39,559 bases of DNA from Clostridia bacterium (GTDB taxonomy: Bacteria; Bacillota; Clostridia; Oscillospirales; CAG-272). Shown here piece by piece: positions 16,008 to 24,255 of the stretch; position 1 is the first letter of the stretch, and each line of letters begins with the position of its first letter. The position numbers and the translations under genes are program-made. The notes under the pieces were generated by a model, which ran no database searches, was not told where the DNA came from, and was given only the letters and a program-made list of their open reading frames with translations. Where the stretch lies: the NCBI GenBank assembly GCA_017463865.1, contig JAFTOI010000021.1, forward strand, positions 1 through 39,559, read 5' to 3'.

Positions 16008-17531
16008 TTATGCCTGATGCGCCCGCTTGAGGGCCTTTTCGACCTGCGGGGTGAGGTTGATGAGCTTCAGCTCAACACCGGCCTTGTCGCAGGCGGCGCG
16101 GAGTGCGGCGAGGCTGCGCTCGCCGGTGGCATCGACGGCGGGGACGGCGGCCATGTCAATGACGATGTCACGACCGTTGAGGGCGATGGCCGCGATCTGT
16201 TGGGTCGCACCGAAGAAGATGGGGCCCTGGACGGTATAGACGTCGTGGGCATCGTCGCTCTCGTCCGAGCGGGTGACGCTGGCCGCGCCGTGCATGCGGG
16301 AGACGAAGAAGAGGAAGGACAGGATCATGCCCGCCGCGATGGCGATGACGAGGTCGAAGATGACGGTCAGCGCGAAGGTGGCGACGAGGACGATGATGTC
16401 GGTGGCGGGGGCGGTCTTGCACAGCTCGACGAAGTGGCGCCACTCGCTCATGTTGTAGGCAACCATCAGCAGGATGGCCGCGATGGCCGGCATGGGGATC
16501 AGTGCCGCGTAGGGCATCAGCACGATCAGCACCAGCAGGAGGACAACGGCATGCACCATGCCCGCGATGGGCGTGCGGCCGCCGTTTTTGATGTTGGCCG
16601 CCGTGCGCGCGATGGCGCCGGTGGCGGGGATGCCGCCGAAGAGGACAGAGCCGATGTTGCCCACGCCCTGCGCGATCAGCTCCATGTTGGAGTTGTGCTT
16701 GGCGCCGATCATCCCGTCGGCGACGACGCAGGACAGCAGCGACTCGATACCGGCCAGGACGGCAATGGTGAAGGCGTCGGGGATGGCGTCGCGGATCGCG
16801 CCGAGGCTCAGCTCAGGCAGGGTCAGCGAGGGGAGGGAGGAGCTGATGGTGTACAGGTCGCCGATGGTGTTGACCGGGAGCTTGAGCAGCTTGACCATCA
16901 AAATGGATACGATAATCGCAATCAGCGAGCCGGGGATCTTCTTGCTCACATAGGGCCAGACGATGAGGATGGCGAGGCAGACCGCGCCGACGAGGAAGGC
17001 CCAGCCGTTGAAGGTGCCGAGGTTGGCGAAGAAGACCTCGAGCTTCTCCATCGTCTCAACAGCAGTGGTGCCGGCAGGGTAGGTCAGGCCGACGAAATCC
17101 TTGAGCTGGCCGACGACGATGGTGACGGCAATGCCGGCTGTGAAGCCAACGGTAATGGTGTAGGGGATGTACTGGATGAGGCTGCCCAGCTTAAAGACGC
17201 CCATCAGGATGAGGAAGATGCCGGCGAGGACGGAGGCCAGTACGAGGCCGGACATGCCCTTCTCAGCAACGATCCCGGCAACGATGGTGGCAAACGCCGC
17301 CGTCGGGCCCGCGATCTGCACGCGGCTGCCGCCGAGGAAAGAGATCAGGAAGCCGGCGATGATGGCGGTGTAGATACCCTGCTCGGGGTTGACGCCCGAG
17401 GCGAGGGCGAGGGCAATGGACAGGGGCAGGGCGATGACGGCGACGATAAGGCCGGCGGTGACGTCCTTGATGAGCTGCTTGCTGTTATAGCCGCGCAGCG
17501 AGTTGAAAAGTTCAGGTCTGAGTTTTTCCAT
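16008..17531 (-). CDS. SulP family anion transporter with STAS domain
   Basis: A 507-aa membrane protein. About 11-14 hydrophobic segments occupy residues 20-400, beginning KDVTAGLIVAVIALPLSIALA, the SulP signature in its bacterial form. A cytoplasmic STAS domain occupies about 415-507, with DMAAVPAVDATGERSL in place of the phosphorylatable DSSG-type loop. SulP carriers move sulfate, bicarbonate or other anions, often with H+ or Na+. The ATG at 17531 has an AAGGA site; the longer frame upstream runs into repeat D. No sulfate-assimilation genes are nearby, so the transported anion is open. It stands alone, converging on the AraC gene. Confidence 0.93.
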   Translation of the reverse strand: MEKLRPELFNSLRGYNSKQLIKDVTAGLIVAVIALPLSIALALASGVNPEQGIYTAIIAGFLISFLGGSRVQIAGPTAAFATIVAGIVAEKGMSGLVLASVLAGIFLILMGVFKLGSLIQYIPYTITVGFTAGIAVTIVVGQLKDFVGLTYPAGTTAVETMEKLEVFFANLGTFNGWAFLVGAVCLAILIVWPYVSKKIPGSLIAIIVSILMVKLLKLPVNTIGDLYTISSSLPSLTLPELSLGAIRDAIPDAFTIAVLAGIESLLSCVVADGMIGAKHNSNMELIAQGVGNIGSVLFGGIPATGAIARTAANIKNGGRTPIAGMVHAVVLLLVLIVLMPYAALIPMPAIAAILLMVAYNMSEWRHFVELCKTAPATDIIVLVATFALTVIFDLVIAIAAGMILSFLFFVSRMHGAASVTRSDESDDAHDVYTVQGPIFFGATQQIAAIALNGRDIVIDMAAVPAVDATGERSLAALRAACDKAGVELKLINLTPQVEKALKRAHQA

Positions 17532-17580
17532 GATGATAATTCCTTGTGATGATTGTAATGTAGGGTTTAGCCCGCGTGGG

Positions 17581-17661
17581 GACACCTCATCCGGCGCTGC
17601 GCGCCACCTTCCCCTCAAGGGGAAGGTGGATTCGTCGTAAGGCGAAGACGGATGAGGTGTC
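17581..17661. repeat. Repeat D: palindromic intergenic element
   Basis: GACACCTCATCCG at 17581-17593 and CGGATGAGGTGTC at 17649-17661 are perfect inverted ends. Inside is a second perfect hairpin, CCACCTTCCCCT/AGGGGAAGGTGG, near 17604-17629. The 81-bp unit has no coding capacity and resembles a MITE-like or REP-like sequence. From general knowledge similar CCTTCCCCT/AGGGGAAGG palindromes are frequent in gut Clostridia. Only one copy is present here. Confidence 0.8.
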
Positions 17662-17695
17662 TCCGCGCTGACTAAACAAAAGCAGAACGGGTTTT

Positions 17696-17723
17696 GGGGA
17701 GGCCCATTTGCACAGGCCTCCCC
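17696..17723 (-). terminator. Hairpin after the sugar-phosphate isomerase gene
   Basis: GGGGAGGCC pairs perfectly with GGCCTCCCC across a 10-nt loop, 12 bases past the stop of the minus-strand gene. The minus strand continues with AAAACCCG rather than a T-run, so termination strength is uncertain. Confidence 0.5.
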
Positions 17724-17734
17724 GGTATCCGTAT

Positions 17735-18727
17735 TTACGCCCAGCTCATGGTGGTGGGCTTGGGCTCCTCGATGATGATGTCCTTGAGGAAAGTGACAGC
17801 CTTCTTCAGGCCCTCGTCGATGGACATGACGCTGTCCTCATGCTCGATGGAGAGGACGCGGTCGTAGCCGCAGAGGCGGAGGTTGGAGACGAGGTCGCGC
17901 CAATAGGTCTCGCCGTTGCCGTAGCCGACCGTGCGGAAGACCCATGCGCGGTGGATCTCGTCGCCGTAGTGCTTGGTGTCGAGCACGCCGTTCTTGGCGG
18001 TGTTGTACTTGTCGATCTTGGTGTCCTTGGCGTGGACGTGGTAGATGACGCCGGCCAGCTCGCGGATCGCGGCGACGGGATCCATGCCCTGCCAGATGAG
18101 GTGGGAGGGGTCAAAGTTGGCGCCGAGGACGGCACCGACCTCCTCGCCGGCGACGTCGCTGACAGCCTTGCGCAGCTTGAGCAGGGTCTCGGGGTTGTAG
18201 ACGCAGAAGCCGGGGTGCATCTCGAAAGCGATGTGGCTGACCTTGTGGGCAAGGGCGAACTTCGCGGTCTCGACCCAGTAGGGGATCAGAACCTCGTTCC
18301 ACTGGTAGTCGAGGATGGCGAGGAAGTCCTCCGGCCAGGGGCAGGTGACCCAGTTCGGGTACTTCGCGCCGGGTGCGTCGCCGGGGCAGCCCGAGAAAGT
18401 GATGACAGTGTCGACGCCGATCTGCTCGGCGAGGAGCACGGCTTCACGGAAATCGCGGTCGAAGCTCTCGGCGGTGGCCTTGTCGGGGTGGACAGGGTTA
18501 CCGTGGGCGGCGAGGGCGCAGACGCTGACGTCGTATTTCTGGAAGGTGGCCTTCCAGGCGGCCAGCTTGGCGGGATCGGCCAGCAGCTCGGCGGGGTTGC
18601 AGTGTGCCTTGCCCGGATAGCCGCCCGCGCCAATCTCGACGGTGTGTACGCCGAGGGCGGTCAGCTTCGCGAGGGTCTCGTCCAGCGAGAGGGCGCCGTA
18701 GAGGTTGGCTAATACGCTGAGTTTCAT
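17735..18727 (-). CDS. Sugar phosphate isomerase/epimerase (TIM-barrel, xylose-isomerase-like)
   Basis: A 330-aa TIM-barrel protein. Features: VHTVEIGAGGYPGKAHC near residue 26 (first metal/substrate strand), FEMHPGFCVYNPETL near 180, GANFDPSHLIWQGMDP near 210 and YHVHAKDTKID near 238, ending with SIEHEDSVMS near 296. Glu/Asp/His positions fit the divalent-metal site of the AP-endonuclease-2-like sugar isomerase group. The ATG at 18727 follows GGAGGAACACCC. It is the second gene after the oxidoreductase at 19986, separated by element A locus 3, so they are probably co-transcribed. The pair fits catabolism of an inositol- or keto-sugar-type substrate. Confidence 0.92.
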   Translation of the reverse strand: MKLSVLANLYGALSLDETLAKLTALGVHTVEIGAGGYPGKAHCNPAELLADPAKLAAWKATFQKYDVSVCALAAHGNPVHPDKATAESFDRDFREAVLLAEQIGVDTVITFSGCPGDAPGAKYPNWVTCPWPEDFLAILDYQWNEVLIPYWVETAKFALAHKVSHIAFEMHPGFCVYNPETLLKLRKAVSDVAGEEVGAVLGANFDPSHLIWQGMDPVAAIRELAGVIYHVHAKDTKIDKYNTAKNGVLDTKHYGDEIHRAWVFRTVGYGNGETYWRDLVSNLRLCGYDRVLSIEHEDSVMSIDEGLKKAVTFLKDIIIEEPKPTTMSWA

Positions 18728-18775
18728 GGGTGTTCCTCCGTATATCGTTGTAAATGTGTATGGGTTCACGTCCCC

Positions 18776-18890
18776 AGCCAAGGAGGTGAGGAGGGTGAAT
18801 GCCCGCCCACGGCGGGCAGAGGGAGGAGAGGGAACTTCGGCGTTTGAGATGGTCCCTCTCCTCCCTCACCGCGCGGGCGCGCGGAAAGAT
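18776..18890 (+). repeat. Element A locus 3
   Basis: Box AGCCAAGG at 18776, P1 GCCCGCC-CAC-GGCGGGC at 18801-18817, P2 left arm GGGAGGAGAGGG (18821-18832) with right arm CCCTCTCCTCCC, loop ACTTCGGCGTTTGAGATGGT ending at 18853, and P3 CGCGC-GGG-CGCGCG around 18870-18885 followed by GGAAAG. It is antisense to the two flanking minus-strand genes and touches the stop codon of the oxidoreductase at 18892. Confidence 0.88.
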
Positions 18891-18891
18891 C

Positions 18892-19986
18892 TTAGAACTT
18901 ATACATCTCGCCGGTCTTCGCCGAGGTATAGATACCCTCAAGAATCTTGGTCACAACAATGGCCTGCTCCGGCGTGACAAACGGCGTCTTGTCGTTGACG
19001 ACAGCGTCGATCCACATGCGGGCCTCGCGGTCGGCGGGGGACTCGCCCTTCACGCCGTCGTAGAAAGCTGCGCCCTTCGCGCCCAGCTGCGGCGTGAAGA
19101 TGTACTGCAGGTTGTTGCGGATACCGTTGATGCGCAGACCGTTGATCATGTCAGCACCTGCCTTGGTGCCGCAGATGGTGGTCATCGCCTCGCGCGGATC
19201 AGCGTAGTTCAGCGCCCAGGATGCGCGCAGGTTGATGGTCGCGCCGTTCTCCATGACGATGAAGCCGAATGCCGAGTCCTCGACGGTGAACTTCTCAGGA
19301 TCCCAGTTGCCCCAGTCGTTGCCCTGTTCGACCGAGTTGTTGAGCGCGTGGTAGGTGGTGCCAACGCAGTACTTGGGGGTATAGTTGTCCATCATCCAGA
19401 GGGTGAGGTCGAGCGCGTGGGTACCGATGTCGATCAGCGGACCGCCGCCCTGCTCGTATTCGTTGAGAAACACGCCCCAGGTCGGGACGGCGCGGCGGCG
19501 GATGGCGAGGGCCTCGGCGTAGTAGATGTCGCCGAAGGTGCCGGCCTCAGCCTCGGCCTTCATGTACAGCGAGTCAGCGCGGTGGCGGGACTGGTAGCCG
19601 ATGGACAGCTTCTTGCCGGTGCGCTTTGCGGCGTCGAGCATCTTCTGTGCTTCGGCCGAGTTGATGGCCATGGGCTTCTCGCACATGACGTGCTTGCCGG
19701 CCTCGAGGGCGTCGACGGTGATGGTGCTGTGCGAGCGATTGGGGGTGAGGACGTGGACGACGTCGATGGTCTTGTCCTCGAGCAGCTTCTTATAGTCGGT
19801 GTAGACGGCGCAGTCGGGGGTGCCGTACTTCTCGCGTGCCTTGAGCGCGCGCTCTTCGATGATGTCGCAGAAAGCGACCATTTTTGCGTTCTTTACCTTT
19901 GCAAGCGAGGGCATGTGCTTGCCGTTTGCGATGCCGCCGCAGCCGATGATGCCGACGCGGACGATGTCATTTGCTCCGATTCCCAT
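18892..19986 (-). CDS. Gfo/Idh/MocA family NAD(P)-dependent oxidoreductase (second copy)
   Basis: A 364-aa enzyme. The Rossmann start is VRVGIIGCGGIANGKHMPSL with a proper GxGxxA loop. The family motif CEKPMAINSAEA lies near residue 100, and GGPLIDIGTHALDLTLWMM near 180 carries the conserved Asp and His. The ATG at 19986 follows GAGGAGGATCCACCT, a strong ribosome site. Well separated from the first copy in sequence, it probably has a different substrate. A promoter is visible upstream and the isomerase gene follows downstream. Together they look like a two-gene sugar-oxidation unit. Confidence 0.93.
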   Translation of the reverse strand: MGIGANDIVRVGIIGCGGIANGKHMPSLAKVKNAKMVAFCDIIEERALKAREKYGTPDCAVYTDYKKLLEDKTIDVVHVLTPNRSHSTITVDALEAGKHVMCEKPMAINSAEAQKMLDAAKRTGKKLSIGYQSRHRADSLYMKAEAEAGTFGDIYYAEALAIRRRAVPTWGVFLNEYEQGGGPLIDIGTHALDLTLWMMDNYTPKYCVGTTYHALNNSVEQGNDWGNWDPEKFTVEDSAFGFIVMENGATINLRASWALNYADPREAMTTICGTKAGADMINGLRINGIRNNLQYIFTPQLGAKGAAFYDGVKGESPADREARMWIDAVVNDKTPFVTPEQAIVVTKILEGIYTSAKTGEMYKF

Positions 19987-20018
19987 AGGTGGATCCTCCT
20001 CGAAATAGTGGTAATATA

Positions 20019-20047
20019 ATGATACATCGAAATGGGGGAATTGTCAA
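20019..20047 (-). promoter_or_regulatory. Promoter of the oxidoreductase-isomerase unit
   Basis: On the minus strand TTGACA (20042-20047), 17-nt spacer, TATCAT (20019-20024), about 32 nt before the start codon. Confidence 0.8.
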
Positions 20048-20098
20048 GATTTTTGTCTGCAAAAAACAAAGTAAGTCTATTGCAGAGGCGCAGACCCC

Positions 20099-21172
20099 TT
20101 ACCGCAGCGCGCGCTCGATGGCGCGGCCGATGTGCTCGGCCATGAGCAAGAAGCCAAGGTCGTTCGGATGTGAGCGGTCGACCGTGCAGCTGTCCTCATA
20201 CGGCCCGCGGAAGATCGACTGGCCGTCGATGAAGTAGACGTTTTTGTCGCCCTCGGCGAGTGCGCGGGTGTAGGTCTCGTACACGACGGAGCGGCGCTTG
20301 ACCGATTCGTCATAGTTGCAGTCGAAGTCGGGGCGGGAGAGCATGATGTAGGGGATGTCGGGGTGCTTGGCGCGGATGGCGGCGTAGAGGGGGTAGTGGG
20401 TCTTCGCCAGATACTCGGGGTTTGGCGCGTTGTGGTCGTAGTCGGAGACAAAGATGGACATGTCCTGCTCGGCCATCCAGCCGCAGATGACCGGCTCGGC
20501 CTTGCCGCTGCCCGAGAAGCCGAGGTTGACGAAGTTGACGTTCAGCCGGCGGGAGATGATGTTCTGGTACGCAAGGCCGGGACGCGAAGCGCAGGCGCCT
20601 TGGGTGATGGAGGAGCCGTAGTAGTAGATGGGCGCCATGTCGCGGTAGGGGCGGCCCTCGCCGACGGCGGCGTCGGCCTGGACGCCGACATAGAGGGTGT
20701 CGACGGCGTTGTAGGAGGGGAAGTTGATGGTGAAATGGCGCATCTTCCGGTCGGGGAAGCGGGCAATGGACTCGTAGCCGTCCTTGGCCGAGGTGGGGAT
20801 GCGGAAGGTGTGGCTGTAGTGGGAGTCGGCCTCGGTGTCGAGGTAGAGGTCGAAGCCCGACGAGCCGGTCAGGGGCATGTGATCCATGTGCTTGACGTAA
20901 GGCATGACGGCCTTGATGGCGACATACTGCGAGTCGGTGGAGAAGCGCACACGGCCGCCGGCAGTCTGGACAGCGAGGGTCTTGACGCCATTCGAGGTGG
21001 CAGCGGCGATGTCGTCGGGGACGCGCTTGAAGTTGGGCTCGGTCTGGGCGTGCCAAAGGCCGTAGAGCTGGAAGGGCGCGCGGCGGGTATCGTAGAAGCG
21101 CAGGTCTGGCTCGGTGAGCGTCGTCGCGACGATCATATTGCGATCGACTTCGGCGGGAACGGGGTTGGACAT
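20099..21172 (-). CDS. SGNH/GDSL-type hydrolase with N-terminal GxDLY domain
   Basis: A 357-aa protein. The N-terminal beta-rich domain (about residues 20-160) contains SGFDLYLDTE, the GxDLY motif. The C-terminal SGNH domain has the nucleophile block YYYGSSITQG near residue 190, then FVNLGFSGSGKAEP, and the catalytic Asp-His pair DRSHPNDLGF near residue 336. This pair of domains is typical of carbohydrate or lipid esterases that deacylate polysaccharides. No signal peptide is visible, so it acts in the cytoplasm. The ATG at 21172 follows AAGGAGGTCTCCCCC. It is followed, on the same strand, by the oxidoreductase-isomerase unit, which suggests work on an acylated sugar. Confidence 0.9.
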   Translation of the reverse strand: MSNPVPAEVDRNMIVATTLTEPDLRFYDTRRAPFQLYGLWHAQTEPNFKRVPDDIAAATSNGVKTLAVQTAGGRVRFSTDSQYVAIKAVMPYVKHMDHMPLTGSSGFDLYLDTEADSHYSHTFRIPTSAKDGYESIARFPDRKMRHFTINFPSYNAVDTLYVGVQADAAVGEGRPYRDMAPIYYYGSSITQGACASRPGLAYQNIISRRLNVNFVNLGFSGSGKAEPVICGWMAEQDMSIFVSDYDHNAPNPEYLAKTHYPLYAAIRAKHPDIPYIMLSRPDFDCNYDESVKRRSVVYETYTRALAEGDKNVYFIDGQSIFRGPYEDSCTVDRSHPNDLGFLLMAEHIGRAIERALR

Positions 21173-21223
21173 GGGGGAGACCTCCTTACAGTGTGATTTG
21201 TAGGCGGAAAGTGGGGGGGAAAG

Positions 21224-21318
21224 TGAAGAAGTAAGAGTGAATCGTGAAGAGGTAAGGTAGCTTTTCGCCGGAGGCGAAAAGCATTTGAATTGCGTTTGGC
21301 CTGCGGCCAAACGATTCC
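21224..21318 (-). repeat. Repeat E copy 1
   Basis: It contains GAAGAAGTAAG and GAAGAGGTAAGG direct sub-repeats, then two hairpins: GCTTTTCGCC-GGA-GGCGAAAAGC and CGTTTGGCC-TGC-GGCCAAACG. A close second copy is at 24755-24846 in the same orientation, also just upstream of a minus-strand start codon. No coding capacity. Confidence 0.85.
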
Positions 21319-21320
21319 TT

Positions 21321-21656
21321 TTACTTTATCTGCTCGCCCGCGGTGAGTTTGATGAGCAGGTTGATGTCGTCCGGCTGCACCGCCGCCTCGTGAGCGGCTT
21401 TGCAGCGGCGGATGGCGCCGCATTTTTCGCATTTGTGGATGATGACGTAGCCTTTGCGCGGGTCGGGCTCGACGCGGATGGGGCGCATCTGGCCGCCGCA
21501 GTCGGCGGCGCGGTCGCCGGGGTTCTCGTCGAGGTGGAGCGACCACAGGCAGACGGGGCAGTGGTTTCGCGAGGAGTAGCCGAGGGGGGCGACCTCCGCG
21601 CCGCAGTGGGCGCAGGTGAAGGCGGCGTCGTTTTTGCGGAAGCGTTTTTCGGGCAT
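21321..21656 (-). CDS. RNHCP domain protein (zinc-ribbon-like)
   Basis: A 111-aa protein. Hallmarks of the RNHCP family: FTCAHCGAEV at residues 14-23, SSRNHCPVCLWSLHLDENPGDR at about 28-49, CGGQMRPI, and HKCEKCGAI near residue 75. The paired Cys residues suggest two zinc ribbons. The function of the family is not known to me beyond a possible nucleic-acid role. The start ATG has GAGGTG upstream. It ends three bases from repeat E copy 1. Confidence 0.9.
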   Translation of the reverse strand: MPEKRFRKNDAAFTCAHCGAEVAPLGYSSRNHCPVCLWSLHLDENPGDRAADCGGQMRPIRVEPDPRKGYVIIHKCEKCGAIRRCKAAHEAAVQPDDINLLIKLTAGEQIK

Positions 21657-21679
21657 GTGCTGCGCACCTCATGTTCTAT

Positions 21680-21826
21680 CAAGATTTTGATTGAGCGAAT
21701 CGTTCGGGGAAGGGGCGGGGAGGAAACTTCGGCATAGCCAAGGAAGGTGGGGGGTGTTGGGGGCGGAAAACTTCGGCGTTTGAGATGATTTCCGCCCCCC
21801 AACTCGCCCGGAAGGGCGAAAAAAGT
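21680..21826 (+). repeat. Element A locus 4, with a partial second copy
   Basis: Main copy: AGCCAAGG at 21736, no P1, P2 arms GTTGGGGGCGGAAA and TTTCCGCCCCCCAAC, loop ACTTCGGCGTTTGAGATGAT (one base off the usual core), and P3 CGCCC-GGAA-GGGCG with an A-run to about 21824. Immediately before it (21680-21733) is a fragment: TTTTGATTGA, then CGTTCGG, then the arm GGGGCGGGGAGGAA and the first part of the loop. That fragment resembles the outer flank of locus 6 but with the loop in the opposite orientation. Confidence 0.8.
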
Positions 21827-21840
21827 TTGCGAAACGCAGA

Positions 21841-24225
21841 TTATTGTGCGGGGGTCTCGGTCTTGACCGTCTTGACGAGCACTGTCCAGCCGTCATCGTC
21901 ATCGTAGCAGGCGATAACGCCCGACGAGGGCGCGCTGACGTAGTCGTACGCGAAGGGAATCACCACGCGGCCCTCGGTGTCGACGGCGCCGCAGAGGCCG
22001 CCTTCGAAACCGATGACGCCGAGGCCTTCCAGGAAGGGCTGGGCGTAGGTGTAGACCGGCTGGGCAATCCAGCGGCCGGCGGTGCTGTAGTAGCCGTATT
22101 TGCCGTCCCGCTCGAGGAGCAGGACACCGTCCGAGTAGCCGGCGATGGTGTAGCCGGTCGGGATCTCAAACGCGTTGCCGGCGGTGTCGATGAGCAGCTC
22201 GCGGTCAGCGGTGACGCTCTCGCGGTAGGAGTAGTCGCGCTCCAGCTCGCGGACGCGGACGTAGCCGCAGTCGTAGTAGAGGTGGCCGATGCCCGAAAGG
22301 TCGTTGAAGAGGGGCTCGACGTAGGAGGCGACGACGTAGCGGCTGTTTTCGTTGGTGAGGTAGACCCACTCGTTGGCCCAAGCCTTGGTGGGCAGGGCGC
22401 GGTAGCCGTTGGTGCCGACGAAGATCAGCCTGCCCTCGGTATCGACGGCGGCGCCGCGGCCCTCGCGGAAGGCGTAGGTGCGGAGGTAGCCGGCATAGGT
22501 GAGCCGCCAGCCGGTGTTGTAGGTGAAGCCCCACTTATTGCGGGTCACCTCGCGGGAGATGACGACGTTGTTGCCCTCCAGGTAGGCTGAGCCGCCTTCA
22601 AACTCGACGATCTCGATGGCGGGGACGGCGGGTTCTTCAATCGGCGCGGTGGTTTCCTCGGAGGGAGCGGTGGTTTCTTCCGGCGGTGCGGTGGTTTCCT
22701 CGGGAGGAGCGGTGGTTTCTTCCGGCGGCGCGGTGGTTTCCTCGGGGGGAGCAGTGGTTTCTTCCGGCGGCGCGGTGGTTTCCTCGGGGGGAGCAGTGGT
22801 CTCCTCGACCGGGACGGTGGTCTCTTCGACCGGTGCGGTTGTCTCGGGGGCAAGGGTAGTCGATTCCTCGGCCGGGACGGTCGTTTCGGGGGCGGGAATA
22901 GTCGATTCCTCGGCCGGGACGGTCGTTTCGGGGGCGGGCGCGGTCGTTTCCTCGGTCGGTACCGTCATTTCGATGGCGGCGGCGATCGTCTCCGCTTCTT
23001 CGGCGGGGACGAGAACGCGCTCGTACAGGGTGCCGCGCAGGGCGTCAATGATCAGCAGCTCGCTGCCGTCGGCGGTGACGGCCATGACGAGGCCAGCTTC
23101 GGCGGCCGTTTCGGCTGCGGTGGTCTCGGCGGCCTCCGCCTCAGCCATGGCGGCTTCGCGCTCCTCCTGCTTGACCTTGACAATGGCCTGGTAGAGAGCC
23201 TGTTTGAAGGCCGGGTTGCGGCTGGCGACCTTATCGGCGTAGGCCGGGTCGACGCGGTAGATGGGCTCGGCGAGGTCGGCGTCGATCGAGCCGAGAATGT
23301 ACCAGTTGGTGCGGTCGATGGTGTTGGTCAGGGTCTCGGTGACGGAGGCCGAGTAGGTTTCGAGGTTGTTGTCACTCTGCCCGTAGTCGGGCGTGTAGTC
23401 GAAATTGAGCCCCCGGCCGTCGAGCTCGGGATCGTAGTCGCTCCGCATCAGCGCGCCGGTGGCATCGAGGTAGTAGTAGACCGTCTCGGTAACGGGGTCG
23501 GACTCCTCGTCCTCGGGGTCGCTGAGCACCGGCTGGCCGTCGACGATCAGGGTCTCCTCGGTGCGGAAGAGGGGACGTCCCTCGCGGTCGCGGGTGTAGG
23601 CGGGGACAAGGTCGCCCGCGCTGTAGCGGCCGATGAGGGTGCCGTCGCTCTCGGCCAGGGCGATCATGTCATTGCCGATATCGGCCATGATGTAGCCGCC
23701 GTAGAGCTCGACGGCGTAGCGGGTGGTCGACGTTGCGACCTCATACGGGAAGCGCTCGCCGTCCTCCTCGTACTGCCGGGTGCGGAGGGTGTAGATCACC
23801 CGCCGTCCGGCCTCAAGCAGGCCGCGGGGCGTATAGCCCAGCTTGGCAAAGTCGAGCTTGGCCAGCTGCATGCTCCCGTCCCAGTCGGCGTAGGTGATGG
23901 CGTACCCCTCTGCCTTCAGCGTGTCAAGGGTGGGGTAGGCGAGGGCGTCGGGCGAAGCCGTCGTCTCGGGCGCGTCGGTCACTGGTCTGCCGACGGTGGT
24001 TCCGGCGGGGGGAGTTACATCTCCGATGGTGTCGCCGGGACGGAGGCCGGCCAACTGTGACTCAAGCGCCAGCTCCTCGGGAGGGCGCGTCTCTGCCTCC
24101 CCTCCGCGGTCGATAAAGGAGAGGTCGAAGTATTCGAAATGATAGAGCATCGCCGCCGCGCAGATGGCGGCCATCGCCAGCAGCGGGACGCCGCGGGCGA
24201 GGATGCGTTTGATGCGTTCGTTCAT
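21841..24225 (-). CDS. Large membrane-anchored WG-repeat protein with a PPEETTA linker
   Basis: A 794-aa protein. An N-terminal membrane anchor lies at about residues 10-30 (GVPLLAMAAICAAAMLYHF), so the rest is extracytoplasmic. An N-terminal domain to about residue 400 is of no recognised family. A low-complexity linker of heptads such as PPEETTA fills about residues 425-535. The C-terminal part carries WG-type beta-propeller repeats (DGKYGYYSTAGRWIAQPVY, GLCGAVDTEGRVVIPF). WG-repeat proteins are common in Clostridia and function is generally unknown; they probably bind a surface ligand. The ribosome site is weak (AAAGG). The gene is followed by element A locus 4. Confidence 0.85.
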   Translation of the reverse strand: MNERIKRILARGVPLLAMAAICAAAMLYHFEYFDLSFIDRGGEAETRPPEELALESQLAGLRPGDTIGDVTPPAGTTVGRPVTDAPETTASPDALAYPTLDTLKAEGYAITYADWDGSMQLAKLDFAKLGYTPRGLLEAGRRVIYTLRTRQYEEDGERFPYEVATSTTRYAVELYGGYIMADIGNDMIALAESDGTLIGRYSAGDLVPAYTRDREGRPLFRTEETLIVDGQPVLSDPEDEESDPVTETVYYYLDATGALMRSDYDPELDGRGLNFDYTPDYGQSDNNLETYSASVTETLTNTIDRTNWYILGSIDADLAEPIYRVDPAYADKVASRNPAFKQALYQAIVKVKQEEREAAMAEAEAAETTAAETAAEAGLVMAVTADGSELLIIDALRGTLYERVLVPAEEAETIAAAIEMTVPTEETTAPAPETTVPAEESTIPAPETTVPAEESTTLAPETTAPVEETTVPVEETTAPPEETTAPPEETTAPPEETTAPPEETTAPPEETTAPPEETTAPSEETTAPIEEPAVPAIEIVEFEGGSAYLEGNNVVISREVTRNKWGFTYNTGWRLTYAGYLRTYAFREGRGAAVDTEGRLIFVGTNGYRALPTKAWANEWVYLTNENSRYVVASYVEPLFNDLSGIGHLYYDCGYVRVRELERDYSYRESVTADRELLIDTAGNAFEIPTGYTIAGYSDGVLLLERDGKYGYYSTAGRWIAQPVYTYAQPFLEGLGVIGFEGGLCGAVDTEGRVVIPFAYDYVSAPSSGVIACYDDDDGWTVLVKTVKTETPAQ
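22640..22960 (-). repeat. Tandem 21/42-bp coding repeats for the PPEETTA linker
   Basis: A 21-bp unit encodes PPEETTA; two slightly different versions alternate to give a 42-bp period over several units near 22660-22800. More diverged versions (TTVPAEES, TTAPAPE) extend to about 22960. Such arrays expand and contract by slippage, so length probably varies between strains. Confidence 0.85.
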
Positions 24226-24255
24226 GGTTGCCTTTCGTGTGGGTGTAGAATGGGC

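Noticed and set aside
15999-17549. A 516-residue plus-strand open frame opposite the SulP gene
   Set aside because: SulP motifs and a STAS domain are on the minus strand; the other frame is highly charged, Gly/Asp-rich shadow sequence.
22640-22960. Regular 21/42-bp repeats considered as a CRISPR array or minisatellite
   Set aside because: They are in-frame codons for a Pro-Glu-Thr linker, with no unique spacers and no cas genes.
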